64,000 nucleotides of DNA from an uncultured Bacteroidia bacterium (GCA_943788195.1 CALSPH010000001.1:1064001-1128000), one strand, 5' to 3'; numbered from the stretch's first letter, positions 45,595 to 55,075 are shown. The notes: generated by a model from the sequence alone, not told the origin. Translations and numbers: made by a program.

Positions 45595-45630
45595 TTGACA
45601 GAAGAAAGCATTGAAAATGCAGCAACTTTG
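45595..45630 (+). promoter_or_regulatory. possible promoter of the Gre-like gene
   Basis: TTG at 45595-45597, a 25-base spacer and CAACTTTG at 45623-45630 (one mismatch from TAnnTTTG), 10 bases before the ATG at 45641 and downstream of the ATG at 45611. Confidence 0.3.
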
Positions 45631-45640
45631 TAATACAATT

Positions 45641-46084
45641 ATGAATAAAGATAGAATAATAAAGGATATTGTAACCCACCTTGAAGCTACAATTAAGGAT
45701 ATTAATACAGCTTATCAAGCAAATGCAGGTGCTGCAGACATCGATGAGGAGAGTGTATTAGACAAAGAAGACTACTCACATCAAAATGAAGCAACTGACA
45801 TGAAGTTGGCTTTTAAGGAAAAATTGATTCATGCAAAAAACGAATTGAACTTTGTACAAGGGCATGCTGAACAGTCATTTACCGAAGCCAAGCCAGGAGC
45901 AATTATTCAATCGGATCATGAAGTATTCTATTTAGGTATTGCTTTTAAATCTTTTGAAATGGAGGGTATAAAAGTATTTGGCGTTTCTCAAGAAGCTCCT
46001 ATTTATTATGAACTAATGGACAAAAGAGAAGGAGATACATTTGAAATTAATGGGCAACAACATATTATAAAAAGTATAAGCTAA
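45641..46084 (+). CDS. divergent GreA/GreB-family protein
   Basis: 147 aa from the ATG at 45641; the frame extends to 45611 but that start precedes the likely promoter. The N-terminal half is a charged helical hairpin (IIKDIVTHLEATIKDINTAY; MKLAFKEKLIHAKNELNFV) joined by an acidic loop (ADIDEESVLDKEDY), resembling the Gre coiled coil with its acidic tip. The C-terminal half (PGAIIQSDHEVFYLGIAFKSF to GDTFEINGQQHIIKSIS) matches the FKBP-like Gre C-domain, ending like GreA's GD.f...g.....i..I. Such Bacteroidota proteins are sometimes mislabelled as 3-oxoacyl-ACP synthase. It may compete with GreA for the RNA polymerase channel. Monocistronic. Confidence 0.6.
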   Translation: MNKDRIIKDIVTHLEATIKDINTAYQANAGAADIDEESVLDKEDYSHQNEATDMKLAFKEKLIHAKNELNFVQGHAEQSFTEAKPGAIIQSDHEVFYLGIAFKSFEMEGIKVFGVSQEAPIYYELMDKREGDTFEINGQQHIIKSIS

Positions 46085-46212
46085 CCGTTTTTTAAGGGGT
46101 ACACCAATTCAATCTTAAGGTTGGGCCAAAATGATGCAGTGCAACTTTTTTCACAAAGTTCATTTGCAATAATATCTATATAGAGAAAAAGTAGGTTGCC
46201 GCTTTACGTAAC

Positions 46213-47028
46213 TTAGGATTGCTTATCCGCAAATATTTCCATGGCCTCTTGAGAGATTCCCATGTTACTAAAGCCACCATCGTGAAATAAATTCTGCATG
46301 GTAACCATACGCGTTAAATCACTGAATAAGGAAACGCAATAGTCTGCACAACTGGCTGCATCTGCATTGCCCAATGGACTCATTTTATCTGCATAATTGT
46401 AAAATGCATCAAAGCCACCCACACCACTGCCAGCTGTAGTCATGGTAGGAGATTGACTGATGGTATTCACCCGTACCTTATTCACCAAACCGAAGTGATA
46501 TCCAAAGCTACGCGCAAATGATTCCAATAACGATTTACTCTCAGCCATTTCGCTATAATCAGGGAAGGTTCGTTGCGCAGCCATATAGGTTAATGCAACA
46601 ATGCTACCCCAGTCATTCATTGCTTCCTTTTTATATAGCAACTGCATAACGCGGTGAAATGAAATGGCAGAAATGTCAAATGTTTTGTGCATCCAATCAT
46701 AGTTTATATCTGTATATGCCTTCTTTTTACGCACATTTAATGACATACCGATGCTATGCAATACAAAATCAAGTTTGCCGAACTTGGCAACCGCCTGATC
46801 AATTAGGTTTTCTAAATCTTCGTTTGATGTAGCATCAGCTGGAATAATTTCAGCATCACACAGTTTGGCCAAATCATTGATGGCACCCATGCGCATTGCT
46901 ATCGGAGCATTCGTTAAAATGAATTCAGCACCATGTTCCTTTGCTTTTAAAGCTACTTGCCAAGCGATGGATTTTTCATCCAATGCTCCAAAAATAATCC
47001 CCTTTTTACCTTCTAATAATTTTGACAT
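46213..47028 (-). CDS. fabI: enoyl-[acyl-carrier-protein] reductase (NADH)
   Basis: Last step of each fatty-acid elongation round. 271 aa, FabI-type short-chain dehydrogenase. Motifs: GKKGIIFGALDEKSIAWQVA for NADH binding (the FabI-specific GxxxxxSxA spacing), HSIGMSLNV, and the catalytic pair in PDYSEMAESKSLLES, Tyr and Lys separated by six residues. RVNTISQSPTMTTAGSG replaces the more usual RVNAISAGPIRTLA region. FabI is the target of triclosan; nothing in the active-site residues seen here rules out binding. Alone on its transcript, 70 bases from the ALDH gene upstream. Confidence 0.93.
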   Translation of the reverse strand: MSKLLEGKKGIIFGALDEKSIAWQVALKAKEHGAEFILTNAPIAMRMGAINDLAKLCDAEIIPADATSNEDLENLIDQAVAKFGKLDFVLHSIGMSLNVRKKKAYTDINYDWMHKTFDISAISFHRVMQLLYKKEAMNDWGSIVALTYMAAQRTFPDYSEMAESKSLLESFARSFGYHFGLVNKVRVNTISQSPTMTTAGSGVGGFDAFYNYADKMSPLGNADAASCADYCVSLFSDLTRMVTMQNLFHDGGFSNMGISQEAMEIFADKQS

Positions 47029-47099
47029 AATTCTATAATTTGGTAGGGCAATTTTACCCCTTTTTTGCCAGAAAAATATATTCTGCTCAATAAATGATA

Positions 47100-48647
47100 T
47101 TACATATCAAATGTAATTCCTTGTGCTAGTGGCAGATTGTCACCATAATTTATGGTATTGGTTTGCCTTCTCATGTATGCTTTCCAGGCGTCACTTCCAC
47201 TTTCACGCCCTCCACCCGTTTCTTTCTCACCGCCAAAAGCGCCTCCTATCTCAGCCCCGCTAGTACCTATATTGACATTGGCAATTCCGCAATCTGAACC
47301 TTTATAGCTGAGGAAATATTCGGCCTCTTGCAACTTGTCTGTAAATATCGCAGAGCTGAGTCCTTGTTTCACATCATTCTGCATAGCAACCGCCTCTTCA
47401 ATCTTTTCATATTGCATAATATACAAGATTGGCGCAAAGGTTTCTTCTTGAACCATTTGATAGTGATTTAAAGCTTCAACTATTGTTGGGGTAACATAAC
47501 AACCACTTTTATATGCTGCACCTCGTAATACTTTGCCACCATATAATACTTTACCGCCTTCTTCTTTTACACGATCAATAGCTCGGGTATACATTTTTAC
47601 CGCGTCTTGATCAATTAATGGCCCGCAATGATTATTCTCGTCTAACGGGTCTCCAATTTTGAGCTGTTTGTAAGCCTTAATTAATAAGTCTTTTACTTTC
47701 TTGTATTGCTTTTTATGGACAATTAGTCTTCTTGTGCTTGTACACCTTTGTCCACATGTGCCTACAGCACCAAAGAAGGTGCCTTTAATTGCCATTTCTA
47801 AATTGGCGAATTCTGAAATAATGATGGCATTGTTACCACCCAGTTCTAAGATTGATTTGCCTAAACGCTTGCCTAAGTTTTCTCCAACAATTTTACCCAT
47901 TCGAGTACTCCCAGTAGCGGATATTAATGCCACTCTTGGATCGTTTACCATTTGATTTCCGATTACATAATCACCCTGAATCATATTGAAAATTCCTTCG
48001 GGTAGATTATTGTCTGTACATACTTGTTTCATTAACTGCATGCAAGCAACAGCAGACAAAGGAGCTTTTTCGCTAGGTTTCCAAATGCTTACATTTCCAC
48101 AAACAGCAGCAATCATTGCATTCCAAGCCCAAACAGCCACCGGGAAATTAAATGCGCTTATGATTCCAACAATTCCCAAAGGATGCCATTGTTCATACAT
48201 TCTATGCTCTGGTCTTTCACTATGCATAGTTAATCCGTGCAATTGCCTGCTGAGTCCAACCGCAAAATCACAGATGTCTATCATTTCTTGCACTTCACCT
48301 TTTCCTTCTGCTAGACTTTTTCCCATTTCGTAGGATACCAAAGTGCCTAATGCGTTCTTGTTTTCGCGCAAAATATTACCATACTGCCGTACGATTTCTC
48401 CTCTTTTGGGAGCAGGAACATCAGCCCAAGATTTTTTTGCAGCTACAGCTCTTTTTAAAATGGCTTCATATTCAGTGATTCCTGAAAAAACAATACTACC
48501 AATTTCCTCGCCATCCGTTGGGGAAAATATTTTCTCTGTTTTCGTATTAAGGGCAGTAATCCAATTACGTCCTGTAAATACACTTTCATTCTTCGATTTT
48601 ACCCCAAGTTGAGTTAAAATTGATTTGATTTCTTTTTTAAGTGCCAT
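47100..48647 (-). CDS. aldehyde dehydrogenase, ALDH7 (antiquitin / aminoadipate-semialdehyde) type
   Basis: NAD-dependent cytoplasmic dehydrogenase of 515 aa. The catalytic Cys lies in VGTCGQRCTSTRR and the general base Glu in SILELGGNNAII; NAD-binding FNFPVAVWAWNAM and SATGSTRMGK fit the superfamily. The wording of these motifs (GNNAII, GQRCTSTRR, the closing GSDAWKAYMRRQTNTINYG) is that of ALDH7A1/antiquitin, which oxidises alpha-aminoadipate semialdehyde in lysine breakdown. The frame opens at 48683, but the ATG at 48647 gives the usual MALKKEI start. A lysine-degradation role is inferred; no other lysine catabolic gene is adjacent. Confidence 0.88.
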   Translation of the reverse strand: MALKKEIKSILTQLGVKSKNESVFTGRNWITALNTKTEKIFSPTDGEEIGSIVFSGITEYEAILKRAVAAKKSWADVPAPKRGEIVRQYGNILRENKNALGTLVSYEMGKSLAEGKGEVQEMIDICDFAVGLSRQLHGLTMHSERPEHRMYEQWHPLGIVGIISAFNFPVAVWAWNAMIAAVCGNVSIWKPSEKAPLSAVACMQLMKQVCTDNNLPEGIFNMIQGDYVIGNQMVNDPRVALISATGSTRMGKIVGENLGKRLGKSILELGGNNAIIISEFANLEMAIKGTFFGAVGTCGQRCTSTRRLIVHKKQYKKVKDLLIKAYKQLKIGDPLDENNHCGPLIDQDAVKMYTRAIDRVKEEGGKVLYGGKVLRGAAYKSGCYVTPTIVEALNHYQMVQEETFAPILYIMQYEKIEEAVAMQNDVKQGLSSAIFTDKLQEAEYFLSYKGSDCGIANVNIGTSGAEIGGAFGGEKETGGGRESGSDAWKAYMRRQTNTINYGDNLPLAQGITFDM

Positions 48648-48732
48648 TGTTACAAAGGTACCACAGATATCATGGCCAATCAAAGGGTAAATATGAAAAT
48701 TACACCCAAACCTTTAAGATGTCCATCTAAAA

Positions 48733-49512
48733 TTAAAAAGTCATCAGATCGCTACTATCAAAGGTCCATTCCGGGGTGTAAATGGATTTTTGATTGAGAT
48801 TGTACCATGGCGAATGGGCAGGATCATTAAAATTTTTAAGGATATGAATCTCTTGTGCAGGCATATAACTTTGAGCCAACAATGCGAGTGTATTACCCAA
48901 GGTGTCCCGGCATAAATCCATTATTGTTATGGCATGCCCATAAGGAATACCAGATTGAATTAGAATATTACCAATGCTTATTTTTTTAAGGGGTTGCGAA
49001 ATCAATTGATCTTTAAGGGAGCGGGTATTTGCATAGGCAAAGACATAATTCATATATTTTCTGAATTTGGCATAACTGGTATCTCCTTTTCGATAAGCAT
49101 TTAAAGAATGCAACTTCCCATCCCCTAAAAACCGAAATGTGATTTCATCGAATCTTTTTTGTTGAAATAGGTATTCTGCTCGTAAGCGCATTACGGCATC
49201 AGCACATTGTTGTAAGTCCTGATTGCCCACATCAATATCTAAAACAGCCGCATGAACCGGATTTGGTTTTATAACACCGTTGTAATAATGAACATTTCGG
49301 TTAGTACTGTGAAGTTTAAAGTTTTGTAGGAAATGCGCATAACTCAGCGGGTGAATTGAATCTCTTTGATAACCTGCCGGACACTTAAACCGTTCCTTGA
49401 TAGTGTTATCTATGCTATCGATTGTTTGTGAATTGGCAGAAGATTCAGGATGAGACAAACTTCCAGCACAGGAAATGATTAGAACAAGGAAAATGATGAA
49501 TGTGATTTTCAT
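48733..49512 (-). CDS. DUF4846-type lipoprotein
   Basis: 259-aa exported lipoprotein from the ATG at 49512: MKITFIIFLVLIISC, with the acylated Cys at 15. The mature chain fits what I recall of DUF4846: YQRDSIHPLSYAHFLQNF, VLDIDVGNQDLQQCADAVMRLRAEYL, ITFRFLGDGK, and the late GIPYGHAITIMDLCRD and LLAQSYMPAQEIHILKN. The pattern of a conserved G.PYGHA and an AQSYMPAQ strand suggests an enzyme or ligand-binding fold, but no function is known to me. Divergent from the TonB-receptor gene; alone on its strand. Confidence 0.75.
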   Translation of the reverse strand: MKITFIIFLVLIISCAGSLSHPESSANSQTIDSIDNTIKERFKCPAGYQRDSIHPLSYAHFLQNFKLHSTNRNVHYYNGVIKPNPVHAAVLDIDVGNQDLQQCADAVMRLRAEYLFQQKRFDEITFRFLGDGKLHSLNAYRKGDTSYAKFRKYMNYVFAYANTRSLKDQLISQPLKKISIGNILIQSGIPYGHAITIMDLCRDTLGNTLALLAQSYMPAQEIHILKNFNDPAHSPWYNLNQKSIYTPEWTFDSSDLMTF

Positions 49513-49655
49513 ATTAATTAATGACTCTGCCAACAATTTAACGCCTGGATTGTAGTTATAGTATAAAACTTTAAAAAACCTTGATTTATCGACTAATAAC
49601 TAGTCCAGCGTTTAGAATTGCCGTCAAAAACAAGTTATTTTGCGCCATCATTTCA

Positions 49656-52031
49656 ATGAACATAAAACATACTATTTTAACCAGCCTGTTTCTTTTAGTT
49701 AGCATGGTTACTTTCGCCCAAAACTATACAGTTAGTGGTTATGTAAAAGACAGTGCAAGTGGAGAGGCTTTAGGCAATTCTTTTGTGAGTACGACCTCAG
49801 CAGGAAAATTTGTAGATGCATTTCCCAATGCGTATGGATTTTATTCGTTTACAGTGCCGGCAGGTAACTATAAAATAAAGTTTAGCATGCCAGGTTACAT
49901 TTCCAAAATTGAACAACTTTCTGTTTCTAGTAATACGACTTTAAACATCAACTTAGCCAAGAAAGTAAATACCATAAAAAAAGTAAGGGTTACTGGCAAG
50001 AAAGCAGGAGAAGATGTGGGCAAAACTGAAATGTCAGTTAACAAGTTGAGTATTGGTCAAATTAAACGTATTCCCGCATTGTTAGGCGAAGTCGATGTGG
50101 TACGTAGTTTACAATTACTTCCAGGGGTTTCAACCGTTGGCGAAGGAGCAAGCGGTTTTAATGTAAGAGGAGGAAATATTGACCAAAACTTAGTATTATT
50201 GGATGAAGCACCTGTATTTAACTCATCACATCTCTTTGGATTTTTCTCTGTGTTTAATCCAGATGCTGTGCGGAATGTTACCTTGGTAAAAGGTGGGATT
50301 CCTGCTGCGTATGGCGGTAGACTATCTTCAGTCTTAGATGTAAGATCAAAAGAGGGGAATATTAAGAAGTTTGCAGGAGCAGGGGGTGTGGGTGCAATTT
50401 TCAGCCGGGGTATGATTGAAGGACCAATCAAAAAGGACAAGTCCTCGTTTCTGTTAGCAGGAAGACGCAGTTATATCGATGTATTGGCTAAGCCATTTTT
50501 AAATGAGGATTTACAAGATGCCGTATTTAACTTTTGGGATGTTACTGCGAAAGTGAATTATATCTTTAGTCCCTTAAACAGGGTGTTTGTGAGTAGCTAC
50601 TTTGGTAGAGATAAATTTGCTTTTCCAGGAGCCTTTGGTTTTGATTGGGGCAGTCAAACCTTAACCGCTCGTTGGAACCATACCTTTAATACCAAGTTGT
50701 TCTCAAATACAACAGCAGTTTACAGTAAATATGACTACAGACTTGAGTTTGGAAGCGGCAACGATCGATTTGATTGGAATTCAGATATTACGAATTATAG
50801 TGCTAAAATTGATTTTGACTGGTTTGCCTCAAACAAACAAAAAATAGATTTTGGGGTTATTGGTACTTATTATGATTTTAGACCAGGCGATGCAGTTGCA
50901 AATCAATCCAATGGTACATCATTTGATTTTAGCTTACCTCATAAATATGCCTTTGAAGGGGGTATTTTTATCGATGATGAATACAAGGTTAACCGGAACA
51001 TAACCTTGAAAGGTGGACTTCGACTTTCATATTATGATTATATAGGAAAGGGAACGGCTTATTATTATAATCCAAATCCTACCGATGACCTAAACAAACC
51101 CTTGGACCTAGATACGGCAATTTCGTTTGGGTCTTTAAAAAGTATGCAGCGCTATTTTAATCCAGAGCCAAGGTTTTCTGCTAAATTCCAATTGGATAGC
51201 AGCAGCAGTTTAAAACTATCGTATAACCGTATGGTGCAGTACATTCATCTTATTTCCAATACAACAGCAAGCGTACCCTTAGATGTTTGGACACCTAGTA
51301 CAAATAATATTAAACCAGAAATTGCAGATCAAGTTGCAATTGGTTTTTTCAAGAACTTTGGTAAAAAGGCGTTATTCGAATTCAGCGTAGAAACCTATCA
51401 TAAATGGTTAGGCAATCAAATCAATTATGTTGATGGAGCGGATCTTTTACTGAATGCACAACTGGAAGGACAATTGTTATATGGTGATGGTCGAGCCTAT
51501 GGAGCTGAGTTTTACATTAAAAAAGCCAGCGGTAAGTTCACAGGTTGGATTAGTTATACCTTAGCTAGAACCGAAATCTTAATCAATGGATTGAACAATA
51601 ACGAATACTTTCCAACTCGTTTTGATCGACCCCATAATTTAAGTGTGGTGGGCAGTTATGATTTCAATGACCGCTGGACTGTCTCGTCAACTTTCTCATA
51701 CCAAGCAGGTACTCCGGCAACATTTCCTACTTCTCAATATACCGTTCAAGGCTTTACAATACCCCATAACGCTTTAAATAGTAGAAACGATGTTCGCATA
51801 CCAGCTTACCATAGATTGGACGTCAGTGCGATCCATCAACTGAAAAAATGGAAGAAATGGGCGTCATGGGAGCATGAAATCGTGTTTGGTGCCTATAACG
51901 TGTATAACAGAAGAAACCCATTTAGTATTTATTTCCAAGGACCAACGGACGAAATTACAAGAAATCACGCGATTCGTTATTCTATCATTGGAAGTATTGT
52001 TCCAAGTATTACCTATAATTTTAAGTTTTAA
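49656..52031 (+). CDS. TonB-dependent receptor (regulatory-domain type) paired with a DUF4249 lipoprotein
   Basis: Outer-membrane receptor of 791 aa from the ATG at 49656. Signal peptide cut after TFAQ, then a carboxypeptidase-regulatory-like domain (NYTVSGYVKDSASGEAL to PAGNYKIKFSMPGYIS), and a plug region containing IPALLGEVDVVRSLQLLPGVSTVGEG, FNVRGGNIDQNLVLLDEAPVF and KGGIPAAYGGRLSSVLDV, all typical of this receptor class. The barrel ends VPSITYNFKF with the C-terminal Phe. The frame is open to 49581 but lacks a signal peptide there. The DUF4249 lipoprotein begins 4 bases downstream, a pairing recurrent in Bacteroidota. Ligand unknown. Confidence 0.87.
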   Translation: MNIKHTILTSLFLLVSMVTFAQNYTVSGYVKDSASGEALGNSFVSTTSAGKFVDAFPNAYGFYSFTVPAGNYKIKFSMPGYISKIEQLSVSSNTTLNINLAKKVNTIKKVRVTGKKAGEDVGKTEMSVNKLSIGQIKRIPALLGEVDVVRSLQLLPGVSTVGEGASGFNVRGGNIDQNLVLLDEAPVFNSSHLFGFFSVFNPDAVRNVTLVKGGIPAAYGGRLSSVLDVRSKEGNIKKFAGAGGVGAIFSRGMIEGPIKKDKSSFLLAGRRSYIDVLAKPFLNEDLQDAVFNFWDVTAKVNYIFSPLNRVFVSSYFGRDKFAFPGAFGFDWGSQTLTARWNHTFNTKLFSNTTAVYSKYDYRLEFGSGNDRFDWNSDITNYSAKIDFDWFASNKQKIDFGVIGTYYDFRPGDAVANQSNGTSFDFSLPHKYAFEGGIFIDDEYKVNRNITLKGGLRLSYYDYIGKGTAYYYNPNPTDDLNKPLDLDTAISFGSLKSMQRYFNPEPRFSAKFQLDSSSSLKLSYNRMVQYIHLISNTTASVPLDVWTPSTNNIKPEIADQVAIGFFKNFGKKALFEFSVETYHKWLGNQINYVDGADLLLNAQLEGQLLYGDGRAYGAEFYIKKASGKFTGWISYTLARTEILINGLNNNEYFPTRFDRPHNLSVVGSYDFNDRWTVSSTFSYQAGTPATFPTSQYTVQGFTIPHNALNSRNDVRIPAYHRLDVSAIHQLKKWKKWASWEHEIVFGAYNVYNRRNPFSIYFQGPTDEITRNHAIRYSIIGSIVPSITYNFKF

Positions 52032-52035
52032 GATC

Positions 52036-52908
52036 ATGAGAAATATATTATACCTATTTATTTTAGTTAGCATTTTTACTTTGGGCTGCGAAGACCCTAT
52101 TGAAGTAGATCTTAGAGATGATAAAAAAGAATTGGTTATTGATGCAGTGTTAAACAATGATTCGGGAATTCAAAAAATCATACTTACTAGGACGGTAGGG
52201 TATTTTGAACCTAGGGGAAGTAATCCTCCAGTGTCAGGAGCAAGCATAGCATTGTTGGACGCAGATTCTTTTCCATATTTCTTTGTCGAGTCTGCTACAG
52301 AACCCGGTACGTATATTTACCCCAATGGGCAAGATTTTAATCGAATCGGGGAACAGTATGGATTAGTTGTTGCAAGCAATGGAGATACTTTCGTGTCTAT
52401 TTCAACCATGGCACCTGCTGCACCTTTGGATAGTTTATTGTGGAGGTTTGAATCTGGAAATTCATTTATCGACCCATACTATGAAGTTGAATTTGCGGCA
52501 AAAGATTTAGTAGGTACGGGTAACACGTATTTTATTCGAAGTTTTAAGAATGATACGCTCCTTAACTCTGGTGAAAGCGCAAATATTGCATATGATGCTG
52601 CCTTTAGTCCGGGGGCAGATTTTGACGGCATTGAATTTATTGTACCCATTAGACGGATTGGAATAAACGATTTCGATAATACGTTTCAGTTAGGAGATAA
52701 AGTAGAAGTGCAAATGATGGGAATATCTAATGAGTTTTTCCTATTTCTGAACTTAGCTGAACAGCAAATTAATAATGGCGGATTGTTTGCGACTCCTCCA
52801 TCTAATGTTCCCTCAAACTTTGTGAATAGAACAACTAGTTCAGAGAATCGTGCGAATGGTTTCTTTGTAATTGGAGAATCAAATAGAATATCAGCAATTA
52901 TTCAATAA
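52036..52908 (+). CDS. DUF4249-family lipoprotein
   Basis: 290-aa lipoprotein from the ATG at 52036: MRNILYLFILVSIFTLGC, lipobox LGC, followed by the DUF4249 opening EDPIEVDLRDDKKELVIDAVLN and an Ig-like beta sandwich (QKIILTRTVGYFEP, PVSGASIALLDAD, GTYIYPNGQDFNRIGEQYGL). Members sit beside TonB receptors and are thought to be their surface partners, in the manner of SusD but unrelated in sequence. The frame is open upstream to 51874 inside the receptor gene, which is spurious. Its 3' end overlaps the convergent T9SS gene by 11 bp. Confidence 0.85.
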   Translation: MRNILYLFILVSIFTLGCEDPIEVDLRDDKKELVIDAVLNNDSGIQKIILTRTVGYFEPRGSNPPVSGASIALLDADSFPYFFVESATEPGTYIYPNGQDFNRIGEQYGLVVASNGDTFVSISTMAPAAPLDSLLWRFESGNSFIDPYYEVEFAAKDLVGTGNTYFIRSFKNDTLLNSGESANIAYDAAFSPGADFDGIEFIVPIRRIGINDFDNTFQLGDKVEVQMMGISNEFFLFLNLAEQQINNGGLFATPPSNVPSNFVNRTTSSENRANGFFVIGESNRISAIIQ

Positions 52909-55018
52909 TATAAACGCTTCCTGATAATTTCCCTTTTTGATTGTTCCCCGGAATGGGTAAGGTGTAATAAATAAGGTAGTAATAGTTTTGATTCCCTTGA
53001 ACCAATTCTTCTTGATACTTACCATCCCAGGAAAACTTGTTTTTATCTCCTTTAAACAGAATTTCACCATAGGTATTAAACACAATCATTTGTTCGATAA
53101 TTATACTGTCTGACAGCAGTACAGGAGTAAATAAATCATTAATCCCATCTCCATTGGGTGAAAATGCATTTGGAACCAATACATTGCAATCGTCTTCCAA
53201 TTGATTTACATTGAATGTGGCATTGGTTGTACCGCAGGGATTTGTTGCAGTTACAGAGTATAAGCCACCACTGGTAATTAGTTTAAAGGAATCCGTGCTG
53301 CCGTCATTCCAGAGATATTTGGTGTCAAAGTTTGAAAATCGGAAAGCTATAAACGAGTTTTTACAAATAAATGTATCGCTGATTGCTGGTAGCACTGGTG
53401 GCTGACCAAAATATATATAAACACTGTCTCTGCCTGCGCAGATTCCATCATTCACTTCAAGCCAATATGTGCCTGTTTTGGTAATCAAAATATTGTTGTT
53501 CGAACTACCATCACTCCATAAATATGTACCAGGAATTGATTCAGAAATGGAAATATTGGGCTGATTGCACAAGTTTTGATCAGAGCCTAAATTAGGGGAT
53601 GGTGACAAAAGTACATCCACAATTACTGATGTTGTGTCTGGGCAAAATGCATCGGGAACAATATAAAAAACAGTATCTCTACCAATATTATTAGGTATAT
53701 AGCTAAGGCCACTTACACCTTTGCCAATGAATGTCCCAGTTAGATCACTCGCGATAAGAGGTATTGGCACTTGACTGTTACATATTGGACCGCTTAAACC
53801 AACGAATGAAGATATCTTTCGGTTGCGTGAATAAACATTTACCGTGTCTTTTGAAATGCAACCGAAAGAGGACTCGGCTGTATGGATCACAACATAATCC
53901 CCTGTTGCGGAATATTGATGTGAGGCTGTTTTATTCGAATTGGTATTTCCATCCCCAAAGTCCCAATGATAACTGATGACATTAGTGGCTGGATTATCAA
54001 AAATCAGTGTGTTTTTACCGATGCAATGTATTGTATCTGAAACGGTAACACTACCTGCAGGATTAGGAAAGACAATTACTTTAAAGGTACCTGTATCATA
54101 ACACCCTGATGGTCGATTATTATATACCATTTCAATATAATTGTATATGTCAAACGTATCGGCATATGTATATTTCTTTTTTGGTTTTGAAGTCACGTCT
54201 GTTGTTCCATCACCAAAGCTCCATGTGCGTTGCAGACCAAGTTTATTTATATTCGGATATATTGTGTTATTCGTAAAATCAAACTGATTACCTGTTAAGC
54301 ATTGTGTGCTATCGTTAACACCAATATCAATGGTAGGCTCTGGAATAACTAAAGAGATAGAAAACGCTGTATCCTTGCAACCATAATCTGGGAATACCGT
54401 TAGCGATATTTTATAAACACCTCCTTTGGTATATACATGACTGGGATTTGCCGTTGTGGTAGTGTTGCCATCCCCAAAATCCCATTTATAGTTAGTGCTT
54501 GGAAATGTGGAAACAGAATTGTTTATGAAATTGTACCCATTGTTATACCAGCATGAGTCTTGGGTCGTTTTGCTAAATGCCATGGATATACCCAAGGTGG
54601 TGAAACTGTTTACAGGTGGGCTAGTGGGCAAATAATCGGGTGTGCCGCCATTATCGAAATATTCGTATGCCTTAATATGGTAAGTAGTGTTTGGCTTAAG
54701 TCCTTGCACATTTACCAAGCTAACGGGACCAATAAAAACGACAAAATTACCTGTTCCTAATTCTTGCCCATTGCCAAATAAGGAATTGGAGTTATAAGTT
54801 GTGCCATCGCTCGGATTCTGATTTACAGCAGCGGACTCTTTAATAATAATAATTCTGCGATCTCCATTGCCATTGGTCCATCGAATCAATGCAGAGTTAC
54901 ACGTAATGTTTGAGGCTGCAAGGTTGCTTATTTGAACCGTTGGTTCTTGCCCCCAAACACCAGTGAATGCTAGGAAATTAAGTGCCAAAAAGGTGATATA
55001 ATGCTTGAATCGGTTCAA
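52898..55018 (-). CDS. secreted PKD/fibronectin-type protein with T9SS type B C-terminal domain
   Basis: 706-aa exported protein. Start is TTG at 55018, giving MNRFKHYITFLALNFLAF, cut after VWGQ; no ATG fits. A fibronectin-III-like domain (about 30-140; ITCNSALIRWTNGN, LKPNTTYHIKAYEYF) is followed by PKD domains with the WDFGDGNT/WSFGDGTT signature (about 175-230, 265-320, 345-400), two short LWSDGSS-type modules, and the type B sorting domain from about 618 (PNAFSPNGDGINDLF, IEQMIVFNTYGEIL, SWDGKYQEE). Likely a large surface adhesin or polysaccharide-binding protein. It overlaps the convergent DUF4249 gene by 11 bp. Confidence 0.87.
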   Translation of the reverse strand: MNRFKHYITFLALNFLAFTGVWGQEPTVQISNLAASNITCNSALIRWTNGNGDRRIIIIKESAAVNQNPSDGTTYNSNSLFGNGQELGTGNFVVFIGPVSLVNVQGLKPNTTYHIKAYEYFDNGGTPDYLPTSPPVNSFTTLGISMAFSKTTQDSCWYNNGYNFINNSVSTFPSTNYKWDFGDGNTTTTANPSHVYTKGGVYKISLTVFPDYGCKDTAFSISLVIPEPTIDIGVNDSTQCLTGNQFDFTNNTIYPNINKLGLQRTWSFGDGTTDVTSKPKKKYTYADTFDIYNYIEMVYNNRPSGCYDTGTFKVIVFPNPAGSVTVSDTIHCIGKNTLIFDNPATNVISYHWDFGDGNTNSNKTASHQYSATGDYVVIHTAESSFGCISKDTVNVYSRNRKISSFVGLSGPICNSQVPIPLIASDLTGTFIGKGVSGLSYIPNNIGRDTVFYIVPDAFCPDTTSVIVDVLLSPSPNLGSDQNLCNQPNISISESIPGTYLWSDGSSNNNILITKTGTYWLEVNDGICAGRDSVYIYFGQPPVLPAISDTFICKNSFIAFRFSNFDTKYLWNDGSTDSFKLITSGGLYSVTATNPCGTTNATFNVNQLEDDCNVLVPNAFSPNGDGINDLFTPVLLSDSIIIEQMIVFNTYGEILFKGDKNKFSWDGKYQEELVQGNQNYYYLIYYTLPIPGNNQKGKLSGSVYIIE

Positions 55019-55024
55019 TTATTG

Positions 55025-55032
55025 CAAATATA
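55025..55032 (-). promoter_or_regulatory. -7 element of the 55018 T9SS gene
   Basis: TATATTTG on the minus strand, exact TAnnTTTG, with 6 bases between it and the TTG start at 55018. Immediately upstream lies the inverted repeat at 55038-55056. Confidence 0.45.
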
Positions 55033-55037
55033 ATGAA

Positions 55038-55056
55038 TTACTTTATCTTAAAGTAA
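55038..55056. promoter_or_regulatory. inverted repeat in the promoter spacer of the 55018 gene (possible operator)
   Basis: TTACTTTA, TCT, TAAAGTAA: perfect 8-base arms. It occupies the interval between the -7 element and the expected -33 position, where a repressor would block polymerase. Half-site TTACTT is shared with the repeat upstream of lon (10049-10063). Confidence 0.3.
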
Positions 55057-55075
55057 ACACTTTGTAAAGCAATTA

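Noticed and set aside
46085..46212. Possible terminator or small RNA between the Gre-like gene and fabI
   Set aside because: Only a weak AACTTT/AAAGTT pairing without a T-tract; nothing convincing in the 128 bases.
51874..52035. Long DUF4249 frame starting inside the TonB receptor gene
   Set aside because: The overlap is a chance opening in another frame; the lipoprotein signal and lipobox begin at 52036.
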